Shown here: piece by piece, positions 23,939-31,651 of the stretch
Position numbering within the stretch: the first letter of the stretch is position 1
Layout of the letters: each line of letters begins with the position of its first letter
DNA from: Acidimicrobiia bacterium
GTDB lineage: Bacteria > Actinomycetota > Acidimicrobiia > Acidimicrobiales > Aldehydirespiratoraceae
DNA: 45,869 bases
Reading direction: 5' to 3'
Assembly: GCA_024421085.1 (NCBI GenBank)
Contig: JAHQYN010000016.1
Coordinates: forward strand, 1 to 45,869
Made by a program: the position numbers and the translations under genes
Notes under the pieces: model-generated
Told to the model about the DNA's origin: nothing
Database searches by the model: none
What the model saw: the letters and a program-made list of their open reading frames with translations, nothing else

Positions 23939-25012
23939 GTGCCAACCGATCCCGTCGACTGGGACATCGCCAAGAACGTCGCCTACAAGACGGCGGGCCG
24001 AGACCCGTATCAGGCGGGGTATTTTCACGCAGGCCTCGAGGAGGACTTCGACCGTTTCACCGCCCAAGCCGAGGAGCTCGTTGCACAATGCACCGGCCTG
24101 CGTTCGCTCAGCGGCAGTGCCCGTGGTCGGGTGACAGACCGCAAAGGCTGGATCGACGCTAATCTGGCATCGTTCCAGAGGCTCCTGCGCCCGATCGTCA
24201 CCAAGCTCGGAGAACAGCTCGACGAGGGCGCGGTGCGGGGGTTGGGCGGCAAGATCGCCGGTGCGGAGCTCGGGGTGATGCTCGGCTGGATGTCGAAGCG
24301 GGTGCTCGGCCAGTACGACTTGCTGGTGATCGAGGACGAGAACCCCGATGAGCAGGACATCGTCTATTACGTGGCACCCAACGTGCTGTCGCTGGAACGC
24401 CGCTACGCCTTTCCGCCCCAGGAGTTCCGACTGTGGCTGGCGTTGCACGAGGTGACCCATCGGGCGCAGTTCACGGGGGTGCCGTGGATGCGACAGCACT
24501 TCTTGGGGCTGGTCGAATCGACGATGGACAGCCTTGACCCCGACCCCAAGCGGGTGGTGGAGGCCGTCTCCCGGCTGCTTGAAGCGCGCCGGCGCGGCAA
24601 CGACGTCATGGGCCAGGGCGGGGTCATGGGCCTGTTCGCCTCCGAGGAGCAGCTCGTGGTGATCAACGAGGTCGCGGGCCTGATGAGCCTCCTCGAGGGC
24701 CACGGCGATGTGACGATGGACCGGGCGGGTCTGGGCCTGGTCCCCTCCGCTCCCCGTTTCGCCCGGGTGCTCCGCAACCGGCGCCAGAATGTGCGGGGCT
24801 TCGCCAGGGTGTTCCAGAGGCTCTCGGGGCTCGAGGCAAAGATGAAGCAGTACGCCGAGGGAGAGCACTTCATTGCGGTGGTCGAGGGCCGCGGAGGGGC
24901 TGAACTGCTTGATCGGGCCTGGGCTGAGCCGGCCAACGTCCCCTCGATCGCCGAGATCCGCGACCCGGAACTGTGGATCGCGCGGGTGTCTCCGCTCAAT
25001 GCTGCGGCTTGA
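23939..25012 (+). CDS. Zinc-dependent metalloprotease-like protein (DUF2342)
   Basis: 357 residues with the actinobacterial DUF2342 pattern: VDWDIAKNVAYKTAGRDP, a helical middle, YYVAPNVLSLERRYAFPPQEFRLWLALHEVTHRAQF (HExxH zinc site within LHEVTH), then VVINEVAGLMSLLEGHGDVTMD with a likely third-ligand Glu. The physiological substrate is not known. It directly precedes tilS and hpt, the same order as in mycobacteria. The start is GTG 23939. Confidence 0.85.
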   Translation: MPTDPVDWDIAKNVAYKTAGRDPYQAGYFHAGLEEDFDRFTAQAEELVAQCTGLRSLSGSARGRVTDRKGWIDANLASFQRLLRPIVTKLGEQLDEGAVRGLGGKIAGAELGVMLGWMSKRVLGQYDLLVIEDENPDEQDIVYYVAPNVLSLERRYAFPPQEFRLWLALHEVTHRAQFTGVPWMRQHFLGLVESTMDSLDPDPKRVVEAVSRLLEARRRGNDVMGQGGVMGLFASEEQLVVINEVAGLMSLLEGHGDVTMDRAGLGLVPSAPRFARVLRNRRQNVRGFARVFQRLSGLEAKMKQYAEGEHFIAVVEGRGGAELLDRAWAEPANVPSIAEIRDPELWIARVSPLNAAA

Positions 25013-25015
25013 GCT

Positions 25016-25900
25016 GTGGACACCGCAGCGCTGCTGGCTCGCTGTGACTTCGGGACCGCCTGTGATTTCGGTGGGAACCGTGAGCTTGCGTTGGCGGTGA
25101 GCGGCGGCGCCGACAGCACCGCCATGGCTGTGCTCGCGGCGCGAGCGGGCCGCTCGTTCACGATCTGGCATGTGGACCACGGTATTCGCGGCGCTGGTGC
25201 CGCTGAGGCCGAGGTCGTGGAGAAGTTGGCGTCGTCGCTGGGTGCGCCGTTCGAGCTGCGGCGGCTCAACCTGAGTGACGGCCCGGATCTGGAGGCTCGG
25301 GCACGGGAGGCCCGATACCGGGCGCTGCCGACCGATGTGTGCGTGGCGCACACGGCCGACGACCGGGCCGAGACGATACTGCTCAACCTGCTGCGCGGCG
25401 CTGGTCTGGCCGGGGTGGCTGCGCCGTTCTCCCGTGTGCGTCGCCCGATCATCGGCCTGCGCCGGGCCGAGACCCGCGCCGTGTGCGAGTCAGCAGGCGT
25501 CGAGGTGGTCGACGACCCGATGAACGACGACGAGCGCTTCGCCCGTGTCGCCGTGCGAAATCGGTTGATGCCGTTGGCCGCCGAGGCCCTGGACCGAGAC
25601 CCGGTCCCCTTGCTGAACCGCCACGCCGACCTCGTCGCGGATGCGCTCGCGGTCATTCAAGGCGCCGCCGCCGCGCTCGACCCGACCGACACCGCAGCGC
25701 TGCGCTGCGCCCCGCGGGCCGTCGCCTCAGAGGCGCTGCGGCAGTGGCTGATGTCTGAGACCGGTTCTGCGACCGCAGTCGACGCCGCCTCGATCGATCG
25801 GGTCATGGCCGTGGTGGACGGCACGCACCGCGCCACCGAAGTCGAGGGCGGCCACCGAGTAACCCGGACCGCCGGTCGCCTCCGCCTCGAGCGCTTGTAG
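25016..25900 (+). CDS. tilS: tRNA(Ile)-lysidine synthase
   Basis: 294 residues. The PP-loop is [17 protein letters not shown] (SGGxDS). [15 protein letters not shown] and [25 protein letters not shown] are family motifs, with [17 protein letters not shown] further on. It makes lysidine at C34 of tRNA-Ile(CAU), changing its decoding from AUG to AUA. It is short, lacking most of the C-terminal domain of E. coli TilS, as in other actinobacteria. GTG 25016 lies 3 bp after the metalloprotease stop. Confidence 0.93.
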   Translation: MDTAALLARCDFGTACDFGGNRELALAVSGGADSTAMAVLAARAGRSFTIWHVDHGIRGAGAAEAEVVEKLASSLGAPFELRRLNLSDGPDLEARAREARYRALPTDVCVAHTADDRAETILLNLLRGAGLAGVAAPFSRVRRPIIGLRRAETRAVCESAGVEVVDDPMNDDERFARVAVRNRLMPLAAEALDRDPVPLLNRHADLVADALAVIQGAAAALDPTDTAALRCAPRAVASEALRQWLMSETGSATAVDAASIDRVMAVVDGTHRATEVEGGHRVTRTAGRLRLERL

Positions 25901-25911
25901 GGTTCGGGGCG

Positions 25912-26463
25912 ATGACGGTTCCGAAGGGGAGCATCGGTCGAGTCCTGGTCGGCGCCGAGGAGCTCGCGGTGCGCGTTCGAGAACTGGGAGCGCAGATCAC
26001 CGAGGACTACGCCGGGCGCAGCCCGCTGCTCGTCGGCGTGCTCAAGGGAGCTTTCGTGTTCATGAGCGACCTGGCCCGGGCGATCCGGCTGCCGGTCGAG
26101 ATCGACTTCATGGCGGTCTCCTCCTACGGCGCGTCGACGAAGTCGAGCGGCGTGGTGCGCATCGTCAAGGACCTGGACCTCGATGTCGCAGGCCGGGACG
26201 TGCTGTTGGTCGAGGACATCGTCGACTCCGGGGCGACCCTGAGCTATCTGCTGAGGTTCCTCGACGAACGTCAGCCGGCCAGCCTGAAGGTCTGCGCCCT
26301 GCTGGTACGCGACCGCGGCGGCACCGACGAGATCGAATACGTCGGGTTCTCGGTTCCGGACGATTTCGTCGTCGGTTACGGCCTCGATGTCGCCGAGCGT
26401 TACCGCGAACTCAACTCCATAAGTGTCTTTGAGCCCGCAGACTCAGCTAGCTTGCCAACGTGA
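25912..26463 (+). CDS. hpt: Hypoxanthine phosphoribosyltransferase
   Basis: 183 residues. The PRPP loop is [18 protein letters not shown], the N-terminal part has [18 protein letters not shown] and [19 protein letters not shown], and a C-terminal [17 protein letters not shown]. It converts hypoxanthine/guanine plus PRPP to IMP/GMP. In mycobacteria ftsH follows; here folE follows directly, with a GTGA overlap. Confidence 0.96.
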   Translation: MTVPKGSIGRVLVGAEELAVRVRELGAQITEDYAGRSPLLVGVLKGAFVFMSDLARAIRLPVEIDFMAVSSYGASTKSSGVVRIVKDLDLDVAGRDVLLVEDIVDSGATLSYLLRFLDERQPASLKVCALLVRDRGGTDEIEYVGFSVPDDFVVGYGLDVAERYRELNSISVFEPADSASLPT

Positions 26464-27077
26464 ACCTGCCCGACGACTACTCCCGGCCGCTGGTCAACGG
26501 GGCCCACGCACCCCAGATAGACCAGCCGAGAATCGCCGCCGCGGTGCGGGAGATCCTTGCCGCGATCGGTGAGGACCCCGAACGCGACGGCCTTGTGGAG
26601 ACCCCGAACCGGGTGGCCCGGCTGTATGCCGAAGTGTGCGCGGGGCTCCACGAGGATCCCGTCTCCCATCTCAAGACCACCTTCGAGGTCGGCCACGACG
26701 AGATGGTCATGGTTCGCGACGTCCCCCTCTACTCGCTGTGCGAACACCATCTGATCCCCTTCTTGGGCACTGCCCACGTGGCATACATCCCCAGCGGGTC
26801 CGGCCAGGTCACCGGGCTGTCCAAGCTGGCCCGCCTCGTCGACGGCTACGCGAAGCGCCCGCAGGTGCAGGAACGGCTGACCACCCAGATCGCCGAGGCC
26901 ATCGAGGCGTCGCTCGATCCCCGCGGGGTGCTGGTGGTGATAGAGGCCGAGCACCTCTGCATGTCGATGCGAGGCGTCCGCAAGCCGGGCACGACCACGG
27001 TCACGTCGAGCGTCACCGGAATCTTCCGTGAGAACGTCGCTACCCGCGCCGAGGCCATGCGCTTCATCGGTCGCTGA
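26460..27077 (+). CDS. folE: GTP cyclohydrolase I
   Basis: 205 residues. Zinc ligands are in [11 protein letters not shown] (Cys94, His97) and EHLCMSMRG (Cys167); [20 protein letters not shown] and [24 protein letters not shown] are family signatures. It converts GTP to dihydroneopterin triphosphate, the first step of folate synthesis. Start GTG 26460 (coupled to hpt). It is the first of five folate-cluster genes on this strand. Confidence 0.97.
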   Translation: MNLPDDYSRPLVNGAHAPQIDQPRIAAAVREILAAIGEDPERDGLVETPNRVARLYAEVCAGLHEDPVSHLKTTFEVGHDEMVMVRDVPLYSLCEHHLIPFLGTAHVAYIPSGSGQVTGLSKLARLVDGYAKRPQVQERLTTQIAEAIEASLDPRGVLVVIEAEHLCMSMRGVRKPGTTTVTSSVTGIFRENVATRAEAMRFIGR

Positions 27078-27081
27078 AGCC

Positions 27082-27867
27082 GTGCCCCTGGTCATGGGCA
27101 TTGTCAACGTCACCCCAGACTCGTTCTCCGACGGTGGGCTCTGGGTCGAGGCCCGCGCGGCAGTCGCCCACGCAGAGTCGTTGATCGAACAGGGTGCCGA
27201 CGTCATCGATGTCGGCGGTGAGAGCACCCGGCCCGGGTCTGTGCCGGTAGATCAGGCCACGGAACTGGCGCGGACGATCCCGGTCGTGTCGGCGGTGGCC
27301 GCCACGGGCGTGGAAGTCTCCATCGACACCACCAAACCCGAGGTTGCGAGGGCCGCGGTCGATGCGGGGGCGACGATCATCAACGATGTGTCCGCGTCGC
27401 TCGAAGCCGTCGCGGCCGCGACCGGTGCGGGATGGATCGCCATGCATGCACTGGGCGACAGCGCGACCATGCAGGACGATCCCCGCTACGACGATGCAGT
27501 GGAGGACGTCGCCGGTTTCCTGGCTGAGGCCGTGGACCGCGGCCGTGCCGCAGGAGTGGGGCGCATCTGGATCGATCCTGGTATCGGCTTCGGCAAGACG
27601 ACCCGGCACAACCTTGAACTGTTGGCCAACATCGACCGTTTCACCGAGATCGCGCCGGTGCTCGTCGGCGCGAGCCGCAAGAGCGTCGTCGGAGCGGTCC
27701 ATGCGGCGTCCGACGGACTCGGAGGCGTCGCGTCGATCAGCGGATCCGCTGATCGGCTCGAAGGCTCTGTGGGGATCGCGGTCTGGAGCGCGTATCTTGG
27801 AGTGGACATGATCCGAGTGCATGACGTCCGGCCTACCGTCCACGCCTTGAGCCTGCTGACCCGGTGA
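27082..27867 (+). CDS. folP: Dihydropteroate synthase
   Basis: From GTG 27082 the protein begins VPLVMGIVNVTPDSFSDGG, the DHPS signature loop, with DVGGESTRPGS, INDVSA, MHALGD (in place of the usual MH-x-x-G) and WIDPGIGFGKTTRHNLELL, SRKS and GSVGIAVWS. About 261 residues. It condenses DHPPP with p-aminobenzoate and is the sulfonamide target. Upstream in-frame starts (27028) would overlap folE by 50 bp without conserved residues, so 27082 is preferred; ATG 27094 is possible. Confidence 0.93.
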   Translation: MPLVMGIVNVTPDSFSDGGLWVEARAAVAHAESLIEQGADVIDVGGESTRPGSVPVDQATELARTIPVVSAVAATGVEVSIDTTKPEVARAAVDAGATIINDVSASLEAVAAATGAGWIAMHALGDSATMQDDPRYDDAVEDVAGFLAEAVDRGRAAGVGRIWIDPGIGFGKTTRHNLELLANIDRFTEIAPVLVGASRKSVVGAVHAASDGLGGVASISGSADRLEGSVGIAVWSAYLGVDMIRVHDVRPTVHALSLLTR

Positions 27868-27877
27868 CAGAACCGAC

Positions 27878-27934
27878 ATGAAGGGCACAGACATGAACGG
27901 CACCGGCATGAACGGCACCGGCAGACGGCGATGA
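27878..27934 (+). repeat. Three 15-bp repeats forming an 18-codon coupled mini-frame
   Basis: ATGAACGGCACCGGC-type units start at 27878, 27893 and 27908 (the first is diverged). From ATG 27878 they read MKGTDMNGTGMNGTGRRR and stop at TGA 27932-27934, which overlaps the ATG 27931 of the next gene (ATGA). It may pass ribosomes from the folP region to the next gene, or be chance from the repeat. Confidence 0.6.
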
Positions 27935-28647
27935 ACCGATCAATGGCAGTGAGGGGCCGCTGGGCACAGGGCATCGAGCCGAGGCATTTCCGCTGGGTCC
28001 TCAAGGACCAGGTGGCCGTTTGTGAAAGGCCCGGCGGCTACGGTTTCGACCACCGCAAGGTTCGCCGCTTGGAGGAGATCATCTGGATCCGTGAGCAGGG
28101 GTTTCACTTCGTTGTCTCGCTGATCGGCTCCAAGCACAATCTTCACAACTACGAGGAACTCGGCCTGCCCTACCATCATGTGCCTTTCGCCGGTCTGAGT
28201 GACGGGCCGTTGGGTCTGACCCGGGTGATGGCGGCGATCCGCGACCATGTCCGTGCCGGGCACAAGATCGTCGTTCACCGTGAGGAGTTGGGCGAGACGA
28301 TCACGGGGATGGTCGGCGCCTACCTGCTGTGGATGGGTCTGGTGCCTGACGCCCCCCGGGCGATCATGGTGACCGAGCGGCTCTTCGAGCGGGAACTGAC
28401 CTCTACCGGCCGCGAGATGGTGGCGATGTTGGAGCGCTGCGATCCCCAAGACGAGGTACCGACGGGCGCTTTCGTGAACATCGTCGACGAGTCCGAGGAT
28501 GCCGGCTCTGACGCTGACACCGATTCTGACGCTGACACCGGCGCCGGGGGCGGGTCTGAGGCTGACGCCGGCGACGGGGGCGGGTCTGACGGGTGCCGGT
28601 CTGACGGGGGCCAGTCTGACGGGGGTGGGTCTGATGACCCCGCCTGA
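27931..28647 (+). CDS. Dual-specificity-phosphatase-fold protein lacking catalytic Cys and Arg (putative pseudophosphatase)
   Basis: 238 residues. Residues about 15-160 follow the DSP/PTP layout: FRWVLKDQVAVCERPGGYGF, LEEIIWIREQGFHFVVSLIGS, YEELGLPYHHVPFAGLSDGP, then HKIVVHREELGETITGMVGAYLLWMG. The usual active-site loop HCxxGxGRT is replaced by H116-R-E-E-L-G-E-T123, so Cys becomes Arg, Arg becomes Glu and the loop is one residue short. The fold call is from pattern reading; with this loop it should not cleave phosphoesters and may bind a phospho-ligand or protein. The C-terminal 45 residues are Asp/Gly/Ser repeats. It sits between folP and folB and overlaps folB by 14 bp, implying co-translation with folate enzymes. 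Function unknown. Confidence 0.6.
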   Translation: MNRSMAVRGRWAQGIEPRHFRWVLKDQVAVCERPGGYGFDHRKVRRLEEIIWIREQGFHFVVSLIGSKHNLHNYEELGLPYHHVPFAGLSDGPLGLTRVMAAIRDHVRAGHKIVVHREELGETITGMVGAYLLWMGLVPDAPRAIMVTERLFERELTSTGREMVAMLERCDPQDEVPTGAFVNIVDESEDAGSDADTDSDADTGAGGGSEADAGDGGGSDGCRSDGGQSDGGGSDDPA

Positions 28648-28996
28648 CGTCATCCGACTGCGGGGCTTGCGCCTTTTGTGCATCTGCGGTGCCCTGCCCG
28701 AGGAACAGGGGCGCCGTCAGCCCTACGAGTTCGACATCGACGTGGTAGCTGGCTCAGCGGCCACGGTGACCGACGAGCTCGATGACACGATCGACTACGG
28801 ATCGATCCTCGCCCGGGTCGAGGAAGTCACCCGCAACGAGTCTTTCCAACTATTCGAGCGGATGGCGCAACGGGTCGCCGAGGCTGTTCTGGCCGATGAG
28901 CGGGTCACCGAAGTCACCGTCGAGGTTCAGAAGCTGCGCCCGCCGGTCACCCAGTTCCTCGACTCCAGCGGTGTGCGGATCGTCCGCCGGCGATGA
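28634..28996 (+). CDS. folB: Dihydroneopterin aldolase
   Basis: 120 residues from ATG 28634: IRLRGLRLLCICGALPEEQGRRQPYEFDIDV, DELDDTIDYGSILARVEEV and FQLFERMAQRVAEAVL, matching FolB with the pterin-binding Glu and a tunnelling fold. It releases glycolaldehyde from dihydroneopterin. The usual 'GxxGV.. E' beginning is GALPEEQ here. The start lies inside the repeat tail of the preceding gene; longer in-frame starts only add repeat-encoded residues. Confidence 0.9.
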   Translation: MTPPDVIRLRGLRLLCICGALPEEQGRRQPYEFDIDVVAGSAATVTDELDDTIDYGSILARVEEVTRNESFQLFERMAQRVAEAVLADERVTEVTVEVQKLRPPVTQFLDSSGVRIVRRR

Positions 28997-29487
28997 CCGA
29001 GCCACACCGGGCGTTCCTCGGTCTCGGTTCAAACCTCGGGGATCGGATCAGCTACCTGCGTGAAGCGGTGGCCGCGGTCCCAGACCTGGCCGCGGTGTCT
29101 GGTGTCTACGAGACGGCGCCGATGGGCGGCCCCGAACAGGGTCCGTACCTGAACCTGGCAGTGCAACTGCGGACCCGGCTCGGTGCCCGAGAGCTGCTCG
29201 GCGTGTGTCAGGGCCTCGAGAGTGCTGCTCAGAGGGTACGGGAAGTCCGCTGGGGTGCCCGCACCCTCGACGTGGACGTGCTCTGGGTCGACGGTGAGAC
29301 GCTGGCCGAGCCCGACCTCGTCGTCCCCCACCCGCGGATGTTCGAACGCAGTTTCGTGCTCATCCCGCTGGCCGACCTCGCCGCGGACCTGCTTCCCGAC
29401 GGGTTCGACGTTGAGAGCGCCGGCCTGCAGGATCAGGTGGTGCGCCTCGGCCGTCTCGGCAGTCTGGCACCGTTGACCGACCCATGA
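28993..29487 (+). CDS. folK: HPPK (2-amino-4-hydroxy-6-hydroxymethyldihydropteridine pyrophosphokinase)
   Basis: 164 residues. FLGLGSNLGDRISYLREAV at the N terminus, YETAPMGGPEQGPYLNLAVQL, then the signature WGARTLDVDVLWVDGETL and VPHPRMFERSFVLIPLADL. It transfers pyrophosphate from ATP to hydroxymethyl-dihydropterin, the substrate for FolP. ATGA overlap with folB. Confidence 0.97.
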   Translation: MTEPHRAFLGLGSNLGDRISYLREAVAAVPDLAAVSGVYETAPMGGPEQGPYLNLAVQLRTRLGARELLGVCQGLESAAQRVREVRWGARTLDVDVLWVDGETLAEPDLVVPHPRMFERSFVLIPLADLAADLLPDGFDVESAGLQDQVVRLGRLGSLAPLTDP

Positions 29488-30191
29488 GACGAGTCCGCAC
29501 AATCGGTGGTGGACGGGCCGGCACGTCGCTGGGCGCCGCGCTCGAATCTGCGGGCTGGGAACTGCTGGGCTGTCTGGGCCGGGGTGACGACCTGGGCGGG
29601 GCAGCCGCGCGCACCGACGTGCTGGTGATCGCCACGCCCGACGATGCCGTCGAGACCGTAGCCGGGTCGGTCCGCAGCGTGGACTCGACGCTGGTGGTTC
29701 ATCTCTCGGGGGCGTTGGGCCTCGATGTTCTCGACGGGCACCCGCGCCGCGCGGCGATGCATCCGCTGGTGTCGCTGCCGACGCCGGACCTGGGCACCGA
29801 GCGGCTGCGCGGCGCCTGGTTCGCGGTGGCCGGCGACCTTGGAGTCAACTCGCTGGTCGAGGCGCTCGGCGGCCGCTCGTTCCCCATCGACGATGGCGCC
29901 CGGCCCCTGTACCACGCCGCCGCGGTGATCTCGTCGAACCATCTGGTGGCTCTGCTGGGCCAAACCGAACGGGTGGCTGCGGCGGCTGGCGTGCCGCTCG
30001 AAGTGATGCTCGACCTAGCGCAGGGCACCCTCGACAACGTCCGGCGGCTCGGTCCCGCCGCAGCGCTCACGGGCCCTGCAGCACGCGGAGACGAAGCGAC
30101 GATCGCGCGCCATCTCGAGGCCCTGCCCGCCGACGAACACGCTCTCTACGAAGCCTTGGTCCGCGAGGCGCAACGGTTGGCCGACGGCTGA
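29484..30191 (+). CDS. Rossmann-fold DUF2520 protein
   Basis: 235 residues. The N-terminal nucleotide-binding loop is TIGGGRAGTSLGAAL, followed by VLVIATPDDAVETVA, VVHLSGALGLDVL, AAMHPLVSLPTP and the C-terminal helical domain with DGARPLYHAAAVISSNHLVALLGQTER. This is the Rossmann-like plus DUF2520 arrangement found after folK in mycobacteria, there followed by panC/panD; here no pan genes follow. It is probably an NAD(P)-linked oxidoreductase of the hydroxyacid-dehydrogenase superfamily. Substrate unproven. ATGA overlap with folK. Confidence 0.88.
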   Translation: MRRVRTIGGGRAGTSLGAALESAGWELLGCLGRGDDLGGAAARTDVLVIATPDDAVETVAGSVRSVDSTLVVHLSGALGLDVLDGHPRRAAMHPLVSLPTPDLGTERLRGAWFAVAGDLGVNSLVEALGGRSFPIDDGARPLYHAAAVISSNHLVALLGQTERVAAAAGVPLEVMLDLAQGTLDNVRRLGPAAALTGPAARGDEATIARHLEALPADEHALYEALVREAQRLADG

Positions 30192-30235
30192 CGCGCTGAT
30201 CAGACGCGGCTTCCAACCCCGCAACGGGTCCCCCA

Positions 30236-30382
30236 CTTCCGTGCGGGGGGAGCTCGGTTCGGCTACGTCAGGGCGGCGAAGTCATCATGCCTCCCGCTTC
30301 CGTGCGGGGGGAGTTCGGTTCGGCTACGTCAGGGCGGCGAAGTCATCATGCCTCCCGCTTCCGTGCGGGGGGGAGCTCGGTT
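30236..30382 (+). repeat. 61-bp tandem repeats (2.4 copies) in a 300-bp gap
   Basis: Units begin CTTCCGTGCGGGGGG at 30236, 30297 and 30358. Copies one and two differ at one base (AGCTCGG/AGTTCGG); the third is partial and has one extra G. The gap 30192-30495 holds nothing else that I recognise. The period is not a multiple of three, in keeping with non-coding DNA. Confidence 0.93.
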
Positions 30383-30495
30383 GTTCATCCTCAGACAGTC
30401 AAAGACTGGTACTCCCCTGTTCGCGTGCGGGAGAGCATTCGTGGCCGACGGACTGCCCGCGCTTTGACGCCTGTTCCGCTAGCGTGCCGGGGAGT

Positions 30496-31355
30496 ATGCC
30501 GGTGCTTCTGGGAGTTCTAGCGTCGGTGTTGATCGGCGTGTCGGACTACTACGGCCGTTTCTGCGCGCGGCGTGCCCACGCCATGACCTCAGTGGGAACC
30601 GCCTTCATCGGCGGGCTCGCGATCACGTCCGTGCTGTTGTACTTCGTGCCGAGCGCGATCGATTTCGAGGCGCTCGTGTTGGGGGCCGGCTCAGGCGCGC
30701 TGATGGCTTTCGCGCTCTCAGCCATGTGGCACAGCATGGCCATATCGTCCGCGGCCGTCGCGTCGCCCATCGTGGCCGCATTCACGGCTCTGGGGCCCCT
30801 CGTCTATGGAGTCGGCGCCGGGGAGCGCCCCTCGCCTGTCGTGGCTGCGGGAATCGCGCTCGCCGTCGTCGGCCTGTTGGCCGCGGTCATCGTTCCCGAC
30901 CTCGCCGGACAGCTCCGAGCGGGCATCGCCTTCGCGGCAACGGCGGGGGGGGGCTCCGCCGCTGCGGCCCCGGGGGCGGGGCGCCCTTCGCCGTGGCGAC
31001 CGTAGTGCTGGCACAGACCAGCCTCGACAGCGGCATGTGGCCGGCGGTGAGCCAGCGCTTCGTGGCGACTGCGTTGATGCTGGCCGCGACGAGAGCGCTG
31101 CGCATCCCGCAGATGCTGCCGCGCACGCTTCGACTCGCCGGGTTGATCGGAGGGATCATCGGCGGCGCGGGGATGGCTGCGCTGATCGCCGGTCTGCAGC
31201 GGGGTCCGGTCGGCGCGGTTGCGGTCGCTGGTTCGCTCTACCCGGTAGTCACCATCGCCTTGGCGGTGCTGTTCGACGACGACCGGCTCCGCTGGTGGCA
31301 GATCATCGGCATCACCGCGGTGTTGACCGGCACAACCCTGATGACCATCGGCTGA
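30496..31355 (+). pseudogene. EamA/DMT-type transporter with a frame break
   Basis: From ATG 30496 the first frame encodes MPVLLGVLASVLIGVSDYY and about five membrane spans, then runs into non-native residues and stops at 31005. The remaining spans (VATVVLAQTSLDS.., LAGLIGGIIGGAGMAALIAGL, VAVAGSLYPVVTIALAVLF, IIGITAVLTGTTLMTIG) are in frame 3 and end at 31355. Together they make one DMT exporter of about 285 residues with two EamA-like halves. The break lies in the G-rich stretch 30945-30981, most simply at the G9 run 30945-30953; a -1 shift rejoins the halves. It may be intact in the real chromosome if the run length is misread. Substrate unknown. Confidence 0.75.
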
Positions 31356-31651
31356 TCAAGCGTTCAAGTCCCTTCGCGCCACCACCGAGCACGACCTCAA
31401 CACCATCAATCACCCCAGACGGCCGCCGTCATCCCAACATGGTTAGCCAGATAGGCCAACAACCGCGCTCCCGCACCAACAGCCAACCCCCCGACCGCGA
31501 ACCAAAACATTCAACGCCACGAAGGGCACTCAACCAACACTACCAACCACCTACTGGCAAGTCTGGCTTAGAGCCGCCCCTGCAGAGGATCAAATCCTCC
31601 ACAGGGGCCGCTCACGAGAAGAAAAGCCAGCGTCAGTTCAGGCGTGGATCC
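31356..31651. other. Intergenic region between convergent genes
   Basis: The 296 bp between the DMT transporter (plus) and the SLH/LysM gene (minus) is low in G on the plus strand (many CAAC/CACC words). I see no gene in it. Its only clear structure is the hairpin at 31571-31613. Confidence 0.6.
31571..31613. terminator. Large bidirectional hairpin between convergent genes
   Basis: GAGC.GCCCCTG (31571-31582) pairs with CAGGGGCCGCTC (31602-31613), and inside it AGAGGAT (31584-31590) pairs with ATCCTCC around a CAA loop. The nested stem is about 18 bp with small bulges. No long T-run is adjacent. Its place between convergent genes suits a shared terminator. Confidence 0.6.

Noticed and set aside
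31005-31355. Second half of the DMT transporter as a selenoprotein read-through
   Set aside because: The first frame ends in TAG and not TGA, and the second half lies in a different frame. A frame break explains it better.
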